From a virus: DNA of 41,313 nt. The stretch lies in IMG/VR virus record IMGVR_UViG_3300037119_001263, positions 1 to 41,313 of that record; one strand, given 5' to 3'. Positions 8,018 through 16,726 of this stretch are shown piece after piece. The notes beneath the pieces are model-generated. The model was not told the origin of the DNA and made no database searches. It worked only from the letters and a program-made list of their open reading frames with translations. The stretch's first letter is position 1, and every line of letters begins with the position of its first letter. Both the position numbers and the translations under genes were made by a program.

Positions 8018-9067
8018 CTATGGAGTAGTAGGCGGCGCGAGCCGGTAGCCGACCAGCGAAATCCGGGCCTTGGTAATGTTACCCTCGTTGCACCATAGCC
8101 TGATAGCGTTGGCCGCCGTCGTGTTGCGGACATATCCGCGCCCGGTGCTGATGGTCGCGAACGTGGCCGTATTTTCATAATAGCTGTTGTCCCAGTGGAT
8201 GACCGGCGAAACAGCTGCCTCGAAGCCAAACAGCGAAAGCTTGATATTGGTTGGGAATTGCGCCGTCTGATCCGACACTGCCCAGGTCAATGCCAAAAAC
8301 GTGTTGTCGTTTTGCTGATAGGCTAGGGCGTTGGTGTAACCCTCGAGCACATAACCCTGGGATTGAAACAGCTCGATCCCATTATATTGCGCCGAGTCGA
8401 TGGGAAAGGTTACACCGTTGTCGGTGCTGACATTGAGCACCAGAAAAGCGCCGAGCGTTTCCGGCATGAAGCCCGACACCACGATTTCGTAGTACTGAAA
8501 TTCGGTCGTATCCAAGTCGGTGAAATCCACAAACGCCACCGCTCCGCTGGTGGTGTCGATTGTGGTATTGTTGATGATAAGCGAGGTGCTGTTGTTGTTG
8601 ACGATCGTAGTGGCAATGGTGGTGGCTACCTCCAGGATCTCGCTTTCAACCCAGATCCAGTTGGTACCGTTGTAGATGAATTCGGCATAGGTGCCAGCAA
8701 TCAACCCATCCTCAACATTCTCGTCGCGCTGGTTTTTAATATTGACGGCGCCGATCCCATCCATGTTGAGTGTGGTCGGTGTGCCCACCACGCTGGTCAA
8801 CGTGGGGCCGATCTTGAGCACCGCATGCAGCCCGGTCGGAATGGTGGTGTAGCTAACGCCGGATGTGAAAATTTGCGTGCTGGCGGTACCGCCGGTGACA
8901 ATCGATCCACTCAACAAGTTGCGGTTTTTGGCATGTGCTGCCATCTGGCTGCGCGAAGAATTGTTAACGCTCGCGCGCGATTGCCCCTCGGCCCAATTAA
9001 TGGAACTGTCAGCAGTACCATTGCTTGCGGCCGTCGTTGACCACGACTGATAATCTTCACCGGGCAT
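8018..9067 (-). CDS. Tail fibre-like protein
   Basis: The product has 349 residues. The N-terminus has the pattern SWSTTAASNGTADSSINWAE, then SRASVNNSSRSQMAAHAK, which is common at the virion-attachment end of phage tail fibre proteins. The rest is Thr/Asn/Ser-rich and beta-rich, with few charges, including a run of Thr, Ile and Asn near 190-205 typical of trimeric fibre shafts. No enzymatic residues are visible. It follows the Gly-rich fibre gene and one small gene, so the two fibres may work together in host binding. Start ATG 9067 follows AGGGACACATC, a moderate ribosome site. Confidence 0.75.
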   Translation of the reverse strand: MPGEDYQSWSTTAASNGTADSSINWAEGQSRASVNNSSRSQMAAHAKNRNLLSGSIVTGGTASTQIFTSGVSYTTIPTGLHAVLKIGPTLTSVVGTPTTLNMDGIGAVNIKNQRDENVEDGLIAGTYAEFIYNGTNWIWVESEILEVATTIATTIVNNNSTSLIINNTTIDTTSGAVAFVDFTDLDTTEFQYYEIVVSGFMPETLGAFLVLNVSTDNGVTFPIDSAQYNGIELFQSQGYVLEGYTNALAYQQNDNTFLALTWAVSDQTAQFPTNIKLSLFGFEAAVSPVIHWDNSYYENTATFATISTGRGYVRNTTAANAIRLWCNEGNITKARISLVGYRLAPPTTP

Positions 9068-9076
9068 GATGTGTCC

Positions 9077-9370
9077 CTAGATGGTTTTGTTGACGCTGGT
9101 TTCGAGCGCACTCTGTAGGTCGGCGTCAGTGATGGCGCCGCCAAATTCTTTCACCTTGGGGTCCATGATCAGAACTGACATGATTTCGTTGACCGCGTTT
9201 TCGCTGTTGTCGAACGTGCTCTGCGCCCATTTCAGGCGCGTTGTGTGCGCGGGAACGGTGATGGCCTCATCGGCGATATAGGCGGCATAGGTGAGACAAG
9301 CGATCCGCGTGCGGCCGTTGAATTCGGCATCATGCATCAGGTCGGACGCGGTCTTGTAATCCATCGCCAT
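9077..9370 (-). CDS. Small helical hypothetical protein between two fibre genes
   Basis: The product has 97 residues from MAMDYKTASDLMHDAEFN. Three in-frame ATG codons are possible (9376, 9370, 9364); 9370 is chosen because AGGAG lies about 7 bases upstream. The sequence is helical and mildly acidic (MDPKVKEFGGAITDADLQ), with no Cys pairs, no signal and no hydrophobic helix. Its ribosome site overlaps the stop of the upstream fibre gene. A fibre chaperone or minor structural protein would fit, but no family is recognised. Confidence 0.7.
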   Translation of the reverse strand: MAMDYKTASDLMHDAEFNGRTRIACLTYAAYIADEAITVPAHTTRLKWAQSTFDNSENAVNEIMSVLIMDPKVKEFGGAITDADLQSALETSVNKTI

Positions 9371-9379
9371 TTGCATCTC

Positions 9380-11266
9380 CTAAAGATATTCCGTGATGAT
9401 CACGAAGCCGGCCGAACCCGCGCCGCCGGCGCGCGTGGTCGAGGCATTGTTGCTCACCGCCCCACCGCCGCCGGAGCCATAGTTCGACGCCGCCACCCCG
9501 ACCGCGGAGGTACCTGCCGCCACCCCCGTGCCGCGACCGCCGCCGCCGAAGAAGCTCGAACCGCCAGTGCCGCCGGTCCCGGTCGGATTGAAGCCCCCGG
9601 CGGGGATAATCATGCCGCCCACGCCGGACTGACCCGCCGCAACGACATCGCCAACCGCACTGGCAATAACGCCGCCGGCACCGCCGCCCATATTGCCAGT
9701 CGAGCCAACACCGCCAGCGCCACCATTGGCAACGCAGATCGTCCCGACGCTGGTTGCGGTGCCGGCTCCACCCGTGCCGCCGCCGGCCGTCCCGGCCGTC
9801 CCGGCCGATCCGATAGTGACCGTTTGGCTGGCGCCAATGGTCGCCGCGTTCACGGTCTTGCGCGAATAACCCCCGGAGCCGCCACCACCGGAGCCGGTCG
9901 AGGTGCCGGTGCCATCGCCGCAGCCGCCACCACCGCCACCGCCGCCCACGCATTCGATGATGCAGTAGCGCATGCTTGCGATGGGCGTGTAGGTGCCCGA
10001 GGCCGTGAACGTCTGCACGTTGACGGTGACATTCCCGGCACCGCCGCCGGCGGCCGACAAGGTGCCACCGGTGAACGTCAAGTTGGTGCCGATCGTTACT
10101 GCTGACCAAGTTGATGCCGCCGAGCGATAGTAGATCGTATCGGTGCCGGTCAGTGCGGCAATGGCCGTCAGATCGGCGTCGAGCGGCTGCCCGGTCGCCG
10201 CGGTCAGGATGTTCTGGCCCTCGATCGCCACCACTCCGGCAGACACCCTGGACAGCGTCGTATCCGTTGCCCCTAGTTCGATGTTGCCGAGTACTACAAC
10301 CGTACCACTGGATTGAACCTGAAACTGACCAGTAGAGTTAGCAGCAGTGTTGGGACGGAGATTGACGACGCCCGATGTTGTTTCAGTGCCAAAAATAGCA
10401 ACAGTTCCAAGGCACCTGAACAGGGAGCCCTGAATAGCAGCATTGGCCTGCAAGCTATTGCCGACGCCTCCTGTAATCGTGATGTTTCCATTTACGGTCA
10501 GTAAATTTGTTGTCTTGTTCCACGTTAGGTCCGCGTCACCTCCGAATGCGCTGCTGTCGTTGAATTGCACCTGAGTGTTGGAGCCGCCGGGCGTGCCGCC
10601 GCCACCGGTCGCCGTCAGAACGCCGCCGGTGAACGATAGGCCGGTGCTGACCGTTACCGCGGTCCAGGCCGAGGTGCCCGAGCGGTAATAGATCGTGTCG
10701 GTACCGGTCAACGCCTCCAGCGCGGCGAGATCATCGGCCAGCGCCAGGGTTGGATTACCGGCTACGCCGTTGCCATTGGTGACGGTCAGGCCGGCCGCCG
10801 GGCCGGTAATGGTGCGGCCGGTGAAGGTATCGGCCGCGGTCTGCGTCAGCAGGCCGTTGGTGTTGTAGGCGGCGAGTGCCGTCAGCGTCGCATCGAGTGG
10901 CTGCGCGCTGATGTCAGATAGCACCGTGGCCGCCGAAACACCCTGGATCGTGGTCGCCGTAACCCACCGGGCGTACTGGTTAACCGTGGGCGTGCCCGAG
11001 TTGCTGACATTGCCGCCGCCGGCCGAGGTGCTGGCCTTGGCCTGCCCCGGCGTCGAAAAGTCCCAAGTTACCGACGCCGTATTGGTTAGCACCCGCTCGT
11101 TGGTCAGGGTCGGATCGGATGCCGCGACGATATATTCGGCATCGACCGGAGCTCCACCACCGCCGCCGCCGGTTGACGTGATGCCAAGCGCGTTGCGCGC
11201 GGTGTAGGGATCGCGGGCGTTGTCAAACTGGATGCGAAACGGAGCGGGAGCGTCAACCCCGCTCAC
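9380..11266 (-). CDS. Tail fibre with duplicated modules and glycine-rich C-terminal domain
   Basis: The product has 628 residues from a GTG start (GTGA overlap with the hub gene). The N-terminus ([20 protein letters not shown]) likely attaches to the tail. Two copies of a module with [11 protein letters not shown] and FTGG lie around residues 185-223 and 370-406. The last 200 residues are about half Gly with Ser, Ala and Thr, in runs separated by short beta strands, ending [13 protein letters not shown]; Gly-rich tips like this act as receptor-binding adhesins in other phages. Only one Cys is present inside the Gly tract near its start. Adhesin role is inferred from this architecture. Confidence 0.78.
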   Translation of the reverse strand: MSGVDAPAPFRIQFDNARDPYTARNALGITSTGGGGGGAPVDAEYIVAASDPTLTNERVLTNTASVTWDFSTPGQAKASTSAGGGNVSNSGTPTVNQYARWVTATTIQGVSAATVLSDISAQPLDATLTALAAYNTNGLLTQTAADTFTGRTITGPAAGLTVTNGNGVAGNPTLALADDLAALEALTGTDTIYYRSGTSAWTAVTVSTGLSFTGGVLTATGGGGTPGGSNTQVQFNDSSAFGGDADLTWNKTTNLLTVNGNITITGGVGNSLQANAAIQGSLFRCLGTVAIFGTETTSGVVNLRPNTAANSTGQFQVQSSGTVVVLGNIELGATDTTLSRVSAGVVAIEGQNILTAATGQPLDADLTAIAALTGTDTIYYRSAASTWSAVTIGTNLTFTGGTLSAAGGGAGNVTVNVQTFTASGTYTPIASMRYCIIECVGGGGGGGGCGDGTGTSTGSGGGGSGGYSRKTVNAATIGASQTVTIGSAGTAGTAGGGTGGAGTATSVGTICVANGGAGGVGSTGNMGGGAGGVIASAVGDVVAAGQSGVGGMIIPAGGFNPTGTGGTGGSSFFGGGGRGTGVAAGTSAVGVAASNYGSGGGGAVSNNASTTRAGGAGSAGFVIITEYL

Positions 11267-12759
11267 GCCACGCTACCATCTTGCTGCGCTTCGACCACCA
11301 CCCCCTCGGCATGGGTCCACACCGTCGCCGCCGGAATGACGCGGCGAAAGCGGTGCAGCCGCCCCGAGGTATAGCTAGCCGCCGAGCCGGTAACTTCGAT
11401 CTGGGCATTAGCCTGGAATACCGGCGCATCGCCCAGCCGCTCGCGGGTGCCGGCCGCGACCGTGCCAGCACCGCCGATGGCGTCATCGATCACGTAAACA
11501 TCGCTAATGAATGCGCGTGCACCCGGCGCAAGATGTACCTCGGCGGTTTCCATGATCGCTTGTAGGTTGGGTCCGGTCAGCGTGCAGAGCAGCCCGTTTG
11601 CATCGATTGCGCCCACGATTGGCCGGCCGCCCTGGTAGCGAAAACTGTCGAGGGGCGGCGAGGTGCTGTCTAGAAATGTATCGTCGGGGAGGTCGCTGGC
11701 GTCGTCAGTGTCCAAGTCAATTCCAAGCGATGCCAGCATCGCCCAGACCTCGGCTTCGATCGAAGCCCGCGCCCAGCGGCCGTTGCTCCAATCAAAGATG
11801 ATCTGCCGGTCATAGCGCGGCGAGGCCGACGATGCCCGATAAACCCATACCACCCGCGGCTTGTTGACCGGCACGAGGCAGTGAACGACGTTGCGCGTAG
11901 TGATGTCGGAATTGTCCAACCACCATTGGTTGACCTTGTCGCTGCCGATTGGCGTCACCTGCTGACCGGTCAGGCTATAAAATCCATCCTCACTTACGAA
12001 ATACAGCACGTTACCGAGCGAGCTATAGCCGTATTTTGAAACCGAGCCGCGATCGTGCAGCACGCGCGAGAAGTTGAAAATAAAGGTGACATCACCGGGC
12101 AAGAACTGCAGGGTGCGCACCGCGCGCTCTTGCACCACATAGCCGATCTCGGCGCCGGTGACGCCCTGCACCGGGCCACCGTCTGGAAAGAATTGCTCGT
12201 CGCACAAATTGACCCCGATTGACCATCCTGTAATGTCGTTAATGGCCGACCAGATAATTTTTTGTTGATCCGGCTGTGCCAAACCAGACAAAAACAGAAA
12301 GTCGCCCATCTGGCGCACGTTGGTAGCCATGGGCGGGCTACCGGGCAGCGCCTCGAATGCTGCACCGGTGTCGATCACGGCATATTGTGGCACATCGTTT
12401 ACATTGACCGCGATAATGTGCGGGCCGGATTGCTCAAACATCCAGAGGTCGCCTGGCTGCAAATGATAGTCGCCGCCGGTGGTGCGGCTGATATCCACCC
12501 AGCCGGCCGAACTGTAGCGATAGAGCTTGGTTGCGGTGCCGGCGTAGATCTTCCACTCGCCGGTGGTCGCACGCGCCGAGTACAGCCCGCGCGCTGGTGC
12601 CGGTAAGACAAAGTTGCTGATCGGCTGCAGCGATGGAAATGGCAGATAAGAATTAACCCCGGCGAACACGTTTTCCACATCGGCGGCGAACTTGGTATCG
12701 AGCAGCGCCACGTCGGGCCGCCACTCGCCAAATTCGACCGGTATCTTCTGCGCCGGCAT
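11263..12759 (-). CDS. Tail hub / packaged-DNA stabilisation protein, P22 gp10-like
   Basis: The product has 498 residues, close to the P22 gp10 length. It is beta-rich with repeated Trp/Tyr/Gly strands ([51 protein letters not shown]), which fits a propeller-like hub. It begins [20 protein letters not shown], an N-terminal pattern frequent in this family. It lies right after the gp4-like adaptor and ahead of the fibre genes, the expected order for building a short tail. The start overlaps the previous stop (TAATG) and its stop overlaps the fibre start (GTGA). Confidence 0.75.
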   Translation of the reverse strand: MPAQKIPVEFGEWRPDVALLDTKFAADVENVFAGVNSYLPFPSLQPISNFVLPAPARGLYSARATTGEWKIYAGTATKLYRYSSAGWVDISRTTGGDYHLQPGDLWMFEQSGPHIIAVNVNDVPQYAVIDTGAAFEALPGSPPMATNVRQMGDFLFLSGLAQPDQQKIIWSAINDITGWSIGVNLCDEQFFPDGGPVQGVTGAEIGYVVQERAVRTLQFLPGDVTFIFNFSRVLHDRGSVSKYGYSSLGNVLYFVSEDGFYSLTGQQVTPIGSDKVNQWWLDNSDITTRNVVHCLVPVNKPRVVWVYRASSASPRYDRQIIFDWSNGRWARASIEAEVWAMLASLGIDLDTDDASDLPDDTFLDSTSPPLDSFRYQGGRPIVGAIDANGLLCTLTGPNLQAIMETAEVHLAPGARAFISDVYVIDDAIGGAGTVAAGTRERLGDAPVFQANAQIEVTGSAASYTSGRLHRFRRVIPAATVWTHAEGVVVEAQQDGSVA

Positions 12760-13019
12760 TAGGCATTCTCCCGCGCTGCCTTGATGGCGCGTTGCAGGTC
12801 GGCATAACGGCGCAGCACATTGGCATCACGCACGATGATCCGTTGCCCGAGCTTGTGCAGAACGAATGTGCCGGATTTATCGCCGAGCACATAACGCAGC
12901 GTCTGCGGGGTGTGATAGATCACCACTATTTCCTCGCCGGTTTCTAGGACGGCGCGCTGCTTGACCGACAGCACGATGTCGGCCACTTCATTGCCGTCGG
13001 TGTCGTGTATGATCGGCAT
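12759..13019 (-). CDS. Small head-tail region protein, unknown
   Basis: The product has 86 residues starting at MPIIHDTDGNEVADIVLSVK, with GAGG 7 bases upstream that also overlaps the stop of the adaptor gene. The first 60 residues alternate in beta fashion; the C-terminus is a basic helix (RRYADLQRAIKAAREN). No family is recognised. Position between adaptor and hub suggests a minor connector or accessory protein. The upstream ATG at 13067 would overlap the adaptor gene by about 40 bases and is less likely. Confidence 0.72.
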   Translation of the reverse strand: MPIIHDTDGNEVADIVLSVKQRAVLETGEEIVVIYHTPQTLRYVLGDKSGTFVLHKLGQRIIVRDANVLRRYADLQRAIKAARENA

Positions 13020-13026
13020 CGGAACC

Positions 13027-13650
13027 TCAGAAATATTCGGCCGTGCGGACACTCGGGCTCGTCGCACCGGTGGTCAGCGCCGACAGTTGAGTGATTTCTG
13101 CAAACACCTCATCGCGCCGCGATTTATAGAGTTGCGCCATTTCCGTATTGCGCCCGTGGGCCGCGGCCTCGGTCATCAGTCCGAACAGGTAAGCGTCTGG
13201 ATATTCGAGCAACAGCCAATTGTCGTTGGAGTTGTTGCCGGCTAGCGATGGAATTTGGCGGTAGTAATGGAATTCGTAGGCGTTGACATCGTCCACCGGC
13301 CGGGTGCGCAACAGGGAGCCCTCGATGGTGAACAGTCGCGGAACGCTACCAGTGCTTGCCGTGGTCGGTGGCAAATAGGCTGGGTGCACATAGTCCAGTT
13401 CATCCCATGGCCAACGGGTGGCGGCGGCACTCGGCTTGATGGTGCGCCACACCAGATAGTCGCTCGGCAATGTCACCTCGCCGTTGGTGGTGGTGAGATT
13501 GGCCACCGCCTCCATCTGCCGCACGCGCAAGCGCCGGTTGGCAGCGAGTTCGAACGTCGTGGTGAAGCTGTCATAGTCGCTCAGAAACCGCTCGTGAAAC
13601 AGCTTTTTGTTAATCTCGGCTTTGAGCTGCCCGTAGTTGCTAAACGCCAT
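13027..13650 (-). CDS. Head-to-tail adaptor, P22 gp4-like
   Basis: The product has 207 residues. It starts MAFSNYGQLKAEINKKLFHE and contains FELAANRRLRVRQMEA, then a PSDYLVWRTIKPS segment and an acidic/aromatic helix (WLLLEYPDAYLFGLMTEAAA). That layout is typical of phage adaptor proteins that ring the portal after packaging. It sits between capsid genes and the hub gene as expected. The start overlaps the end of the preceding small gene by 11 bases. The call rests on motif pattern and synteny. Confidence 0.78.
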   Translation of the reverse strand: MAFSNYGQLKAEINKKLFHERFLSDYDSFTTTFELAANRRLRVRQMEAVANLTTTNGEVTLPSDYLVWRTIKPSAAATRWPWDELDYVHPAYLPPTTASTGSVPRLFTIEGSLLRTRPVDDVNAYEFHYYRQIPSLAGNNSNDNWLLLEYPDAYLFGLMTEAAAHGRNTEMAQLYKSRRDEVFAEITQLSALTTGATSPSVRTAEYF

Positions 13651-13975
13651 TGTCTTTCACCTTGTTGCGCGGGCGCCCGGGCTTGCGCTTGGGCTCTTCT
13701 TCCGGCGGATAGTCGGGCGGGTAGTCGAGCGGTACTTCGGGCGGGTCGTCAAAGAAGCTCACACCGGGCGGCTCATCGGCCGGATCGGCCTCGGTGGCCG
13801 GCTCGCGCCATTGCGTCGGTTGCTCATCTTCGACCTTGAAGTATTGGTTGCCGCGTGCCTTGGCGATCATCCATGGATCGTCAACCTCCACGGCCCGCCC
13901 AACCGGGAACGCAATCCCGTTCCAGGTGCAGGAGGGAGGCCCTTCGGCCTCCCCCTTCCATGTGATCTTCGTCAT
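13640..13975 (-). CDS. Small acidic/proline-rich head-region protein
   Basis: The product has 111 residues. The first 48 residues (MTKITWKGEAEGPPSCTWNG onward) look like a small folded domain; the rest is acidic and Pro-rich (PPEVPLDYPPDYPPEEE), then a basic tail (KRKPGRPRNKVKDNG) resembling an AT-hook. It is placed between the decoration candidate and the adaptor. Proteins with this N-terminus occur next to capsid genes in other phages, without a known role. The ATG overlaps the upstream stop (TAATG). Confidence 0.72.
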   Translation of the reverse strand: MTKITWKGEAEGPPSCTWNGIAFPVGRAVEVDDPWMIAKARGNQYFKVEDEQPTQWREPATEADPADEPPGVSFFDDPPEVPLDYPPDYPPEEEPKRKPGRPRNKVKDNGV

Positions 13976-14364
13976 TATGACAACGGCTTGACGTATTGCA
14001 CGATGACGTAGGCATCACCGGTCGCGGTGCCGGTGACGTTGGCGTACACATCGGTATCAGCCGCCAGCGGCTGCACCAACGCTGCCACCGGCACCGTATT
14101 CAAACTGCCGGCCGTCAGCGCAACGGCCGAGGCGATCTCCGAGCCAGTGGCCGTGGTGCCGATGCCGAACGCCGGCGTTGAGCCGGTGATCGCGGTTTCA
14201 ACGTTGGTCGAGGCGGCGGTGATGATCGCACCCGCCGGTAGTGTCCCGATCTTCTTGGTATAGACCGAGATAGCGCCGGCCGGATTAACACGGCCGGCGA
14301 TGTACTGCACCACGCCATAGCCGATCTCGCGGGCCGACGTGTTGGACATCAGGGTAGTTGTCAT
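13975..14364 (-). CDS. Probable capsid decoration protein
   Basis: The product has 129 residues, rich in Ala, Thr, Gly and Val and poor in charge, with alternating strands (VETAITGSTPAFGIGT, DTDVYANVTGTATGDAYVIV). It sits immediately downstream of the major capsid gene with a clear GGAG ribosome site, the usual place for a decoration or cement protein. Size and composition agree. No diagnostic motif is seen; another minor capsid role cannot be excluded. Confidence 0.65.
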   Translation of the reverse strand: MTTTLMSNTSAREIGYGVVQYIAGRVNPAGAISVYTKKIGTLPAGAIITAASTNVETAITGSTPAFGIGTTATGSEIASAVALTAGSLNTVPVAALVQPLAADTDVYANVTGTATGDAYVIVQYVKPLS

Positions 14365-14403
14365 AGTTGGTTCTCCTATTCGGGTGTTTCGGTTAAGTAG
14401 GGA

Positions 14404-15570
14404 TCAGTCCGAAGCCGAGTTGAAGAACCCGGTGGCAACACCCCATTGCACCAACTTGGTGCCCGACTTGGGGTGTTTCTTGAACATCTTGCCTACGCCG
14501 TACGCGGCCTCGATTCCTGTGCCGGTGATAAAGCCATAGTCATCTTCTTTTCTGAAGGTGGGCTTGGCCATCTGCCCGTACGCAATCACTGCCGCCTGCT
14601 GGCCGCAGAGGAACACCGGCTCGACGCGGGTGCTACCGTTACCGGCAAGCAGCAGGTTGCCGGTTGTGGGCGCGCCCCAAACGGTACTAACGAAGAGCGA
14701 GATCTCCGGCACGCTGCGGACGATCACGCCATCGTACAGCTGATCTCCATCTTGGAATAACGGATTGTCGGGTGCGCCGTTTACCTCACGTCCTTCGCGC
14801 GGGCGCGCATCCTTGTTGACTGTCTCCAATGAGATTTTCAGATCCCGGAAGGTGTTCAATCCGGCGAAGCAGACGAAGTACTCATAACCCGAGCGGGTTT
14901 TGTATGGTCTAATGCGCGGGTTGGCTCCCATCGCCACCCGCTTGAGCAACGACAGGTTAGCCGCCGTGAACTTGTCGGCGGTGGCGTCGACGTTGCCGAG
15001 CGAGGTGGCGTGGTTGGTCGCCGAGTTGGCCGTCGATGCACCGTACAGGATGCGGTCGAGGTTGTTGGTGCGCCATGTGTTTCGTTCAACATCCGTCGCA
15101 AGATCGTACTGGATGCCGTTGACGCGGGTGCCCGCCGCCGGCTGGCTCTCCGATGGCAGGGCCATGAATGCCGCAATGATCTCGTCGCGGGTGACCTCGG
15201 CAAGCCAATCACTCAACAGCGGCTTGGCCTCGCCGAAGATGTCGGCGCTGTCCTTCTGCTGCTCGGCTTTGGTAGTTGCTACTGCATTTCTTACCCATTC
15301 TAGCCAAATTCTCATTCCATAGTCGTCTATCTTTTCTTCATTCCCGACCAGTGGGCCGGTGCTGACACCGGCGCCTTGCAGCCGGGACACCAGCGGGATG
15401 TTCATCACTTCGCCGCCGGCCTTCAATTCCATCCGCTTGCGGATGATGGCGTTGAGATCCTCGCCCATGTAGGGCGAGAACATATTCTCGCGCACCCATT
15501 CGCGATTGATCTGCTGGGTGAACTTAATCAGTTTATTGTTGGTTTGGATGTCGGAGATGGCCATGGCCAT
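14404..15570 (-). CDS. Major capsid protein (DUF4043 / N4 gp56-like)
   Basis: The product has 388 residues. The motif order fits this capsid group: an N-terminal helix (IKFTQQINREWVRENMFSPY), then MNIPLVSRLQGAGVSTGPLV and GNEEKIDDYGMRIWLEWVRN, a kinase-free central domain with CFAGLNTFRDLK, and a C-terminal part with FLCGQQAAVIAYGQM. It would assemble the HK97-fold shell around the scaffold encoded next to it. Two in-frame ATGs exist (15570 and 15564); AGGG sits 5 bases before the first. A stable hairpin with a T-run lies between scaffold and this gene and may separate their messages. Confidence 0.88.
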   Translation of the reverse strand: MAMAISDIQTNNKLIKFTQQINREWVRENMFSPYMGEDLNAIIRKRMELKAGGEVMNIPLVSRLQGAGVSTGPLVGNEEKIDDYGMRIWLEWVRNAVATTKAEQQKDSADIFGEAKPLLSDWLAEVTRDEIIAAFMALPSESQPAAGTRVNGIQYDLATDVERNTWRTNNLDRILYGASTANSATNHATSLGNVDATADKFTAANLSLLKRVAMGANPRIRPYKTRSGYEYFVCFAGLNTFRDLKISLETVNKDARPREGREVNGAPDNPLFQDGDQLYDGVIVRSVPEISLFVSTVWGAPTTGNLLLAGNGSTRVEPVFLCGQQAAVIAYGQMAKPTFRKEDDYGFITGTGIEAAYGVGKMFKKHPKSGTKLVQWGVATGFFNSASD

Positions 15571-15601
15571 GCACCCTTTCGGTTAGGCCATCCCCGAAAT
15601 G

Positions 15602-15630
15602 AAAAACCCGCCACGGGGGGCGGGTGTTTT
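15602..15630 (-). terminator. Hairpin with T-run between scaffold and capsid genes
   Basis: Read on the minus strand, the arms CCCGCC and GGCGGG (15619-15624 and 15607-15612) enclose six bases and are followed by TTTTTC. This is the form of an intrinsic terminator, yet the next 32 bases up to the capsid ATG show no promoter. It may act as a partial terminator or as a 5' stabiliser of the capsid message. Confidence 0.6.
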
Positions 15631-15652
15631 CAGATCAAAGCTATGGCCGGGT

Positions 15653-16615
15653 TTAGCGGTTGGCGAAGCTCCACAGACTATCGGAGCTTAGATCGCCCGG
15701 CGCCTCGGTACGGTTGGCGGTTGACGCCACCGACGAAAGCGAGGGCGGAAGTTGAACGTTGGGCGGATTACCCCGAGCACCGTTGCCTTGTTGTTGCCGA
15801 GCGCGCATCCGCTCCATCATGGCGCGTTGCGCATTCGGGTCGTCGAGCCACTGCTCTTGCTTCTGCTTGATCCACGCATCAGGATCGGCGCCGATTGACG
15901 AATACGCCGACACTTGCTTGTGCCATTTAACCAACTCGCCGTAAGGATGCCCCGCGCTCATGATCTGGTTGAACACGAAGTTGCCCTGCGGCGTGTGCCG
16001 GAATTGCGCCATCGCCGCCAACGCCGCATCCACCACGGGCTGGGTGAATTGCGTATTGGCAAACTCGCGCGAGAGCCCATCCTTCATCTGCATCATGTAG
16101 CGAGTGGCTTCTTGACGCAGAGGGTCAATCACCCGGGTGTTGAGATACTGGTCCGGGTTGTCGAAGATGGTTTCCGGTTGCTGCTGTTGCGCTTGCCGGT
16201 TGGGATCGGTTCGCTGCTGCAACTCCATCACCGCCCGCGTCAATTCTGCCGCGTGCGCTTCCAGACGTTGCCTCGCGTCGCGTTCCGCCAGTAATTCGCG
16301 CAACGGTACCCGACGATCTTCCGGCTGCCGCTGTTGCGGCGGCTGCTCCTGCGGCTTGGGCGCGAATTTCCCGTCAGGGGCTCGCGGTTGCCCGGGCTGT
16401 TGCTGCTGCTCTCCTTGCTGCTGCAGGTCCGGCCGTGTCGACGGCGGCGGCGCGTCCGTATCTCCACCCGGTGATTGCGGGCTTTGCGACGGTTGCGACG
16501 GGGACGGCGACGGTGCCGGCGTGGGATCGGAGTTGGCGTGGTCAAATAGCTGTCTATCGGTGATCGTGGTGGCTTCGCCGCCAACACTCCCACCGAGCGG
16601 TTGCTCGATGCTCAT
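15653..16615 (-). CDS. Scaffolding protein
   Basis: The product has 320 residues, highly charged and rich in Gln and Pro. An unfolded N-terminal third (Pro/Ser repeats, then Gln runs) precedes the motif RRVPLRELLAERDARQRLEA at about 102-121, which I know as a hallmark of phage scaffold proteins. The C-terminal half is helical, with KWHKQVSAYSSIGADPDAWI. It precedes the major capsid gene, as expected. There is no protease domain. It would guide shell assembly and leave or be degraded afterwards. Confidence 0.82.
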   Translation of the reverse strand: MSIEQPLGGSVGGEATTITDRQLFDHANSDPTPAPSPSPSQPSQSPQSPGGDTDAPPPSTRPDLQQQGEQQQQPGQPRAPDGKFAPKPQEQPPQQRQPEDRRVPLRELLAERDARQRLEAHAAELTRAVMELQQRTDPNRQAQQQQPETIFDNPDQYLNTRVIDPLRQEATRYMMQMKDGLSREFANTQFTQPVVDAALAAMAQFRHTPQGNFVFNQIMSAGHPYGELVKWHKQVSAYSSIGADPDAWIKQKQEQWLDDPNAQRAMMERMRARQQQGNGARGNPPNVQLPPSLSSVASTANRTEAPGDLSSDSLWSFANR

Positions 16616-16652
16616 GGTGTCTCCTTGGCTGTTTCGTCAGCCCATACGGGAA

Positions 16653-16672
16653 CGCCCGATATCGCTCGGGCG
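16653..16672. repeat. Short inverted repeat upstream of the scaffold gene
   Basis: Arms CGCCCGA and TCGGGCG enclose TATCGC. No T-run follows, so it is not a clear terminator. It lies in the 111-base gap between the beta-helix gene and the scaffold gene, which is otherwise GC-rich and without an evident promoter. Confidence 0.5.
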
Positions 16673-16726
16673 GTGCGATGCGGGCCCTGCGTGCGCGGCC
16701 CGTGCGCCCGGCTGTGTCGTCGCCGG

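Noticed and set aside
9245-10105. Plus-strand frame of 286 codons
   Set aside because: Complement of the Gly-rich tail fibre end, an expected artefact of Gly codons (GGC/GCC).
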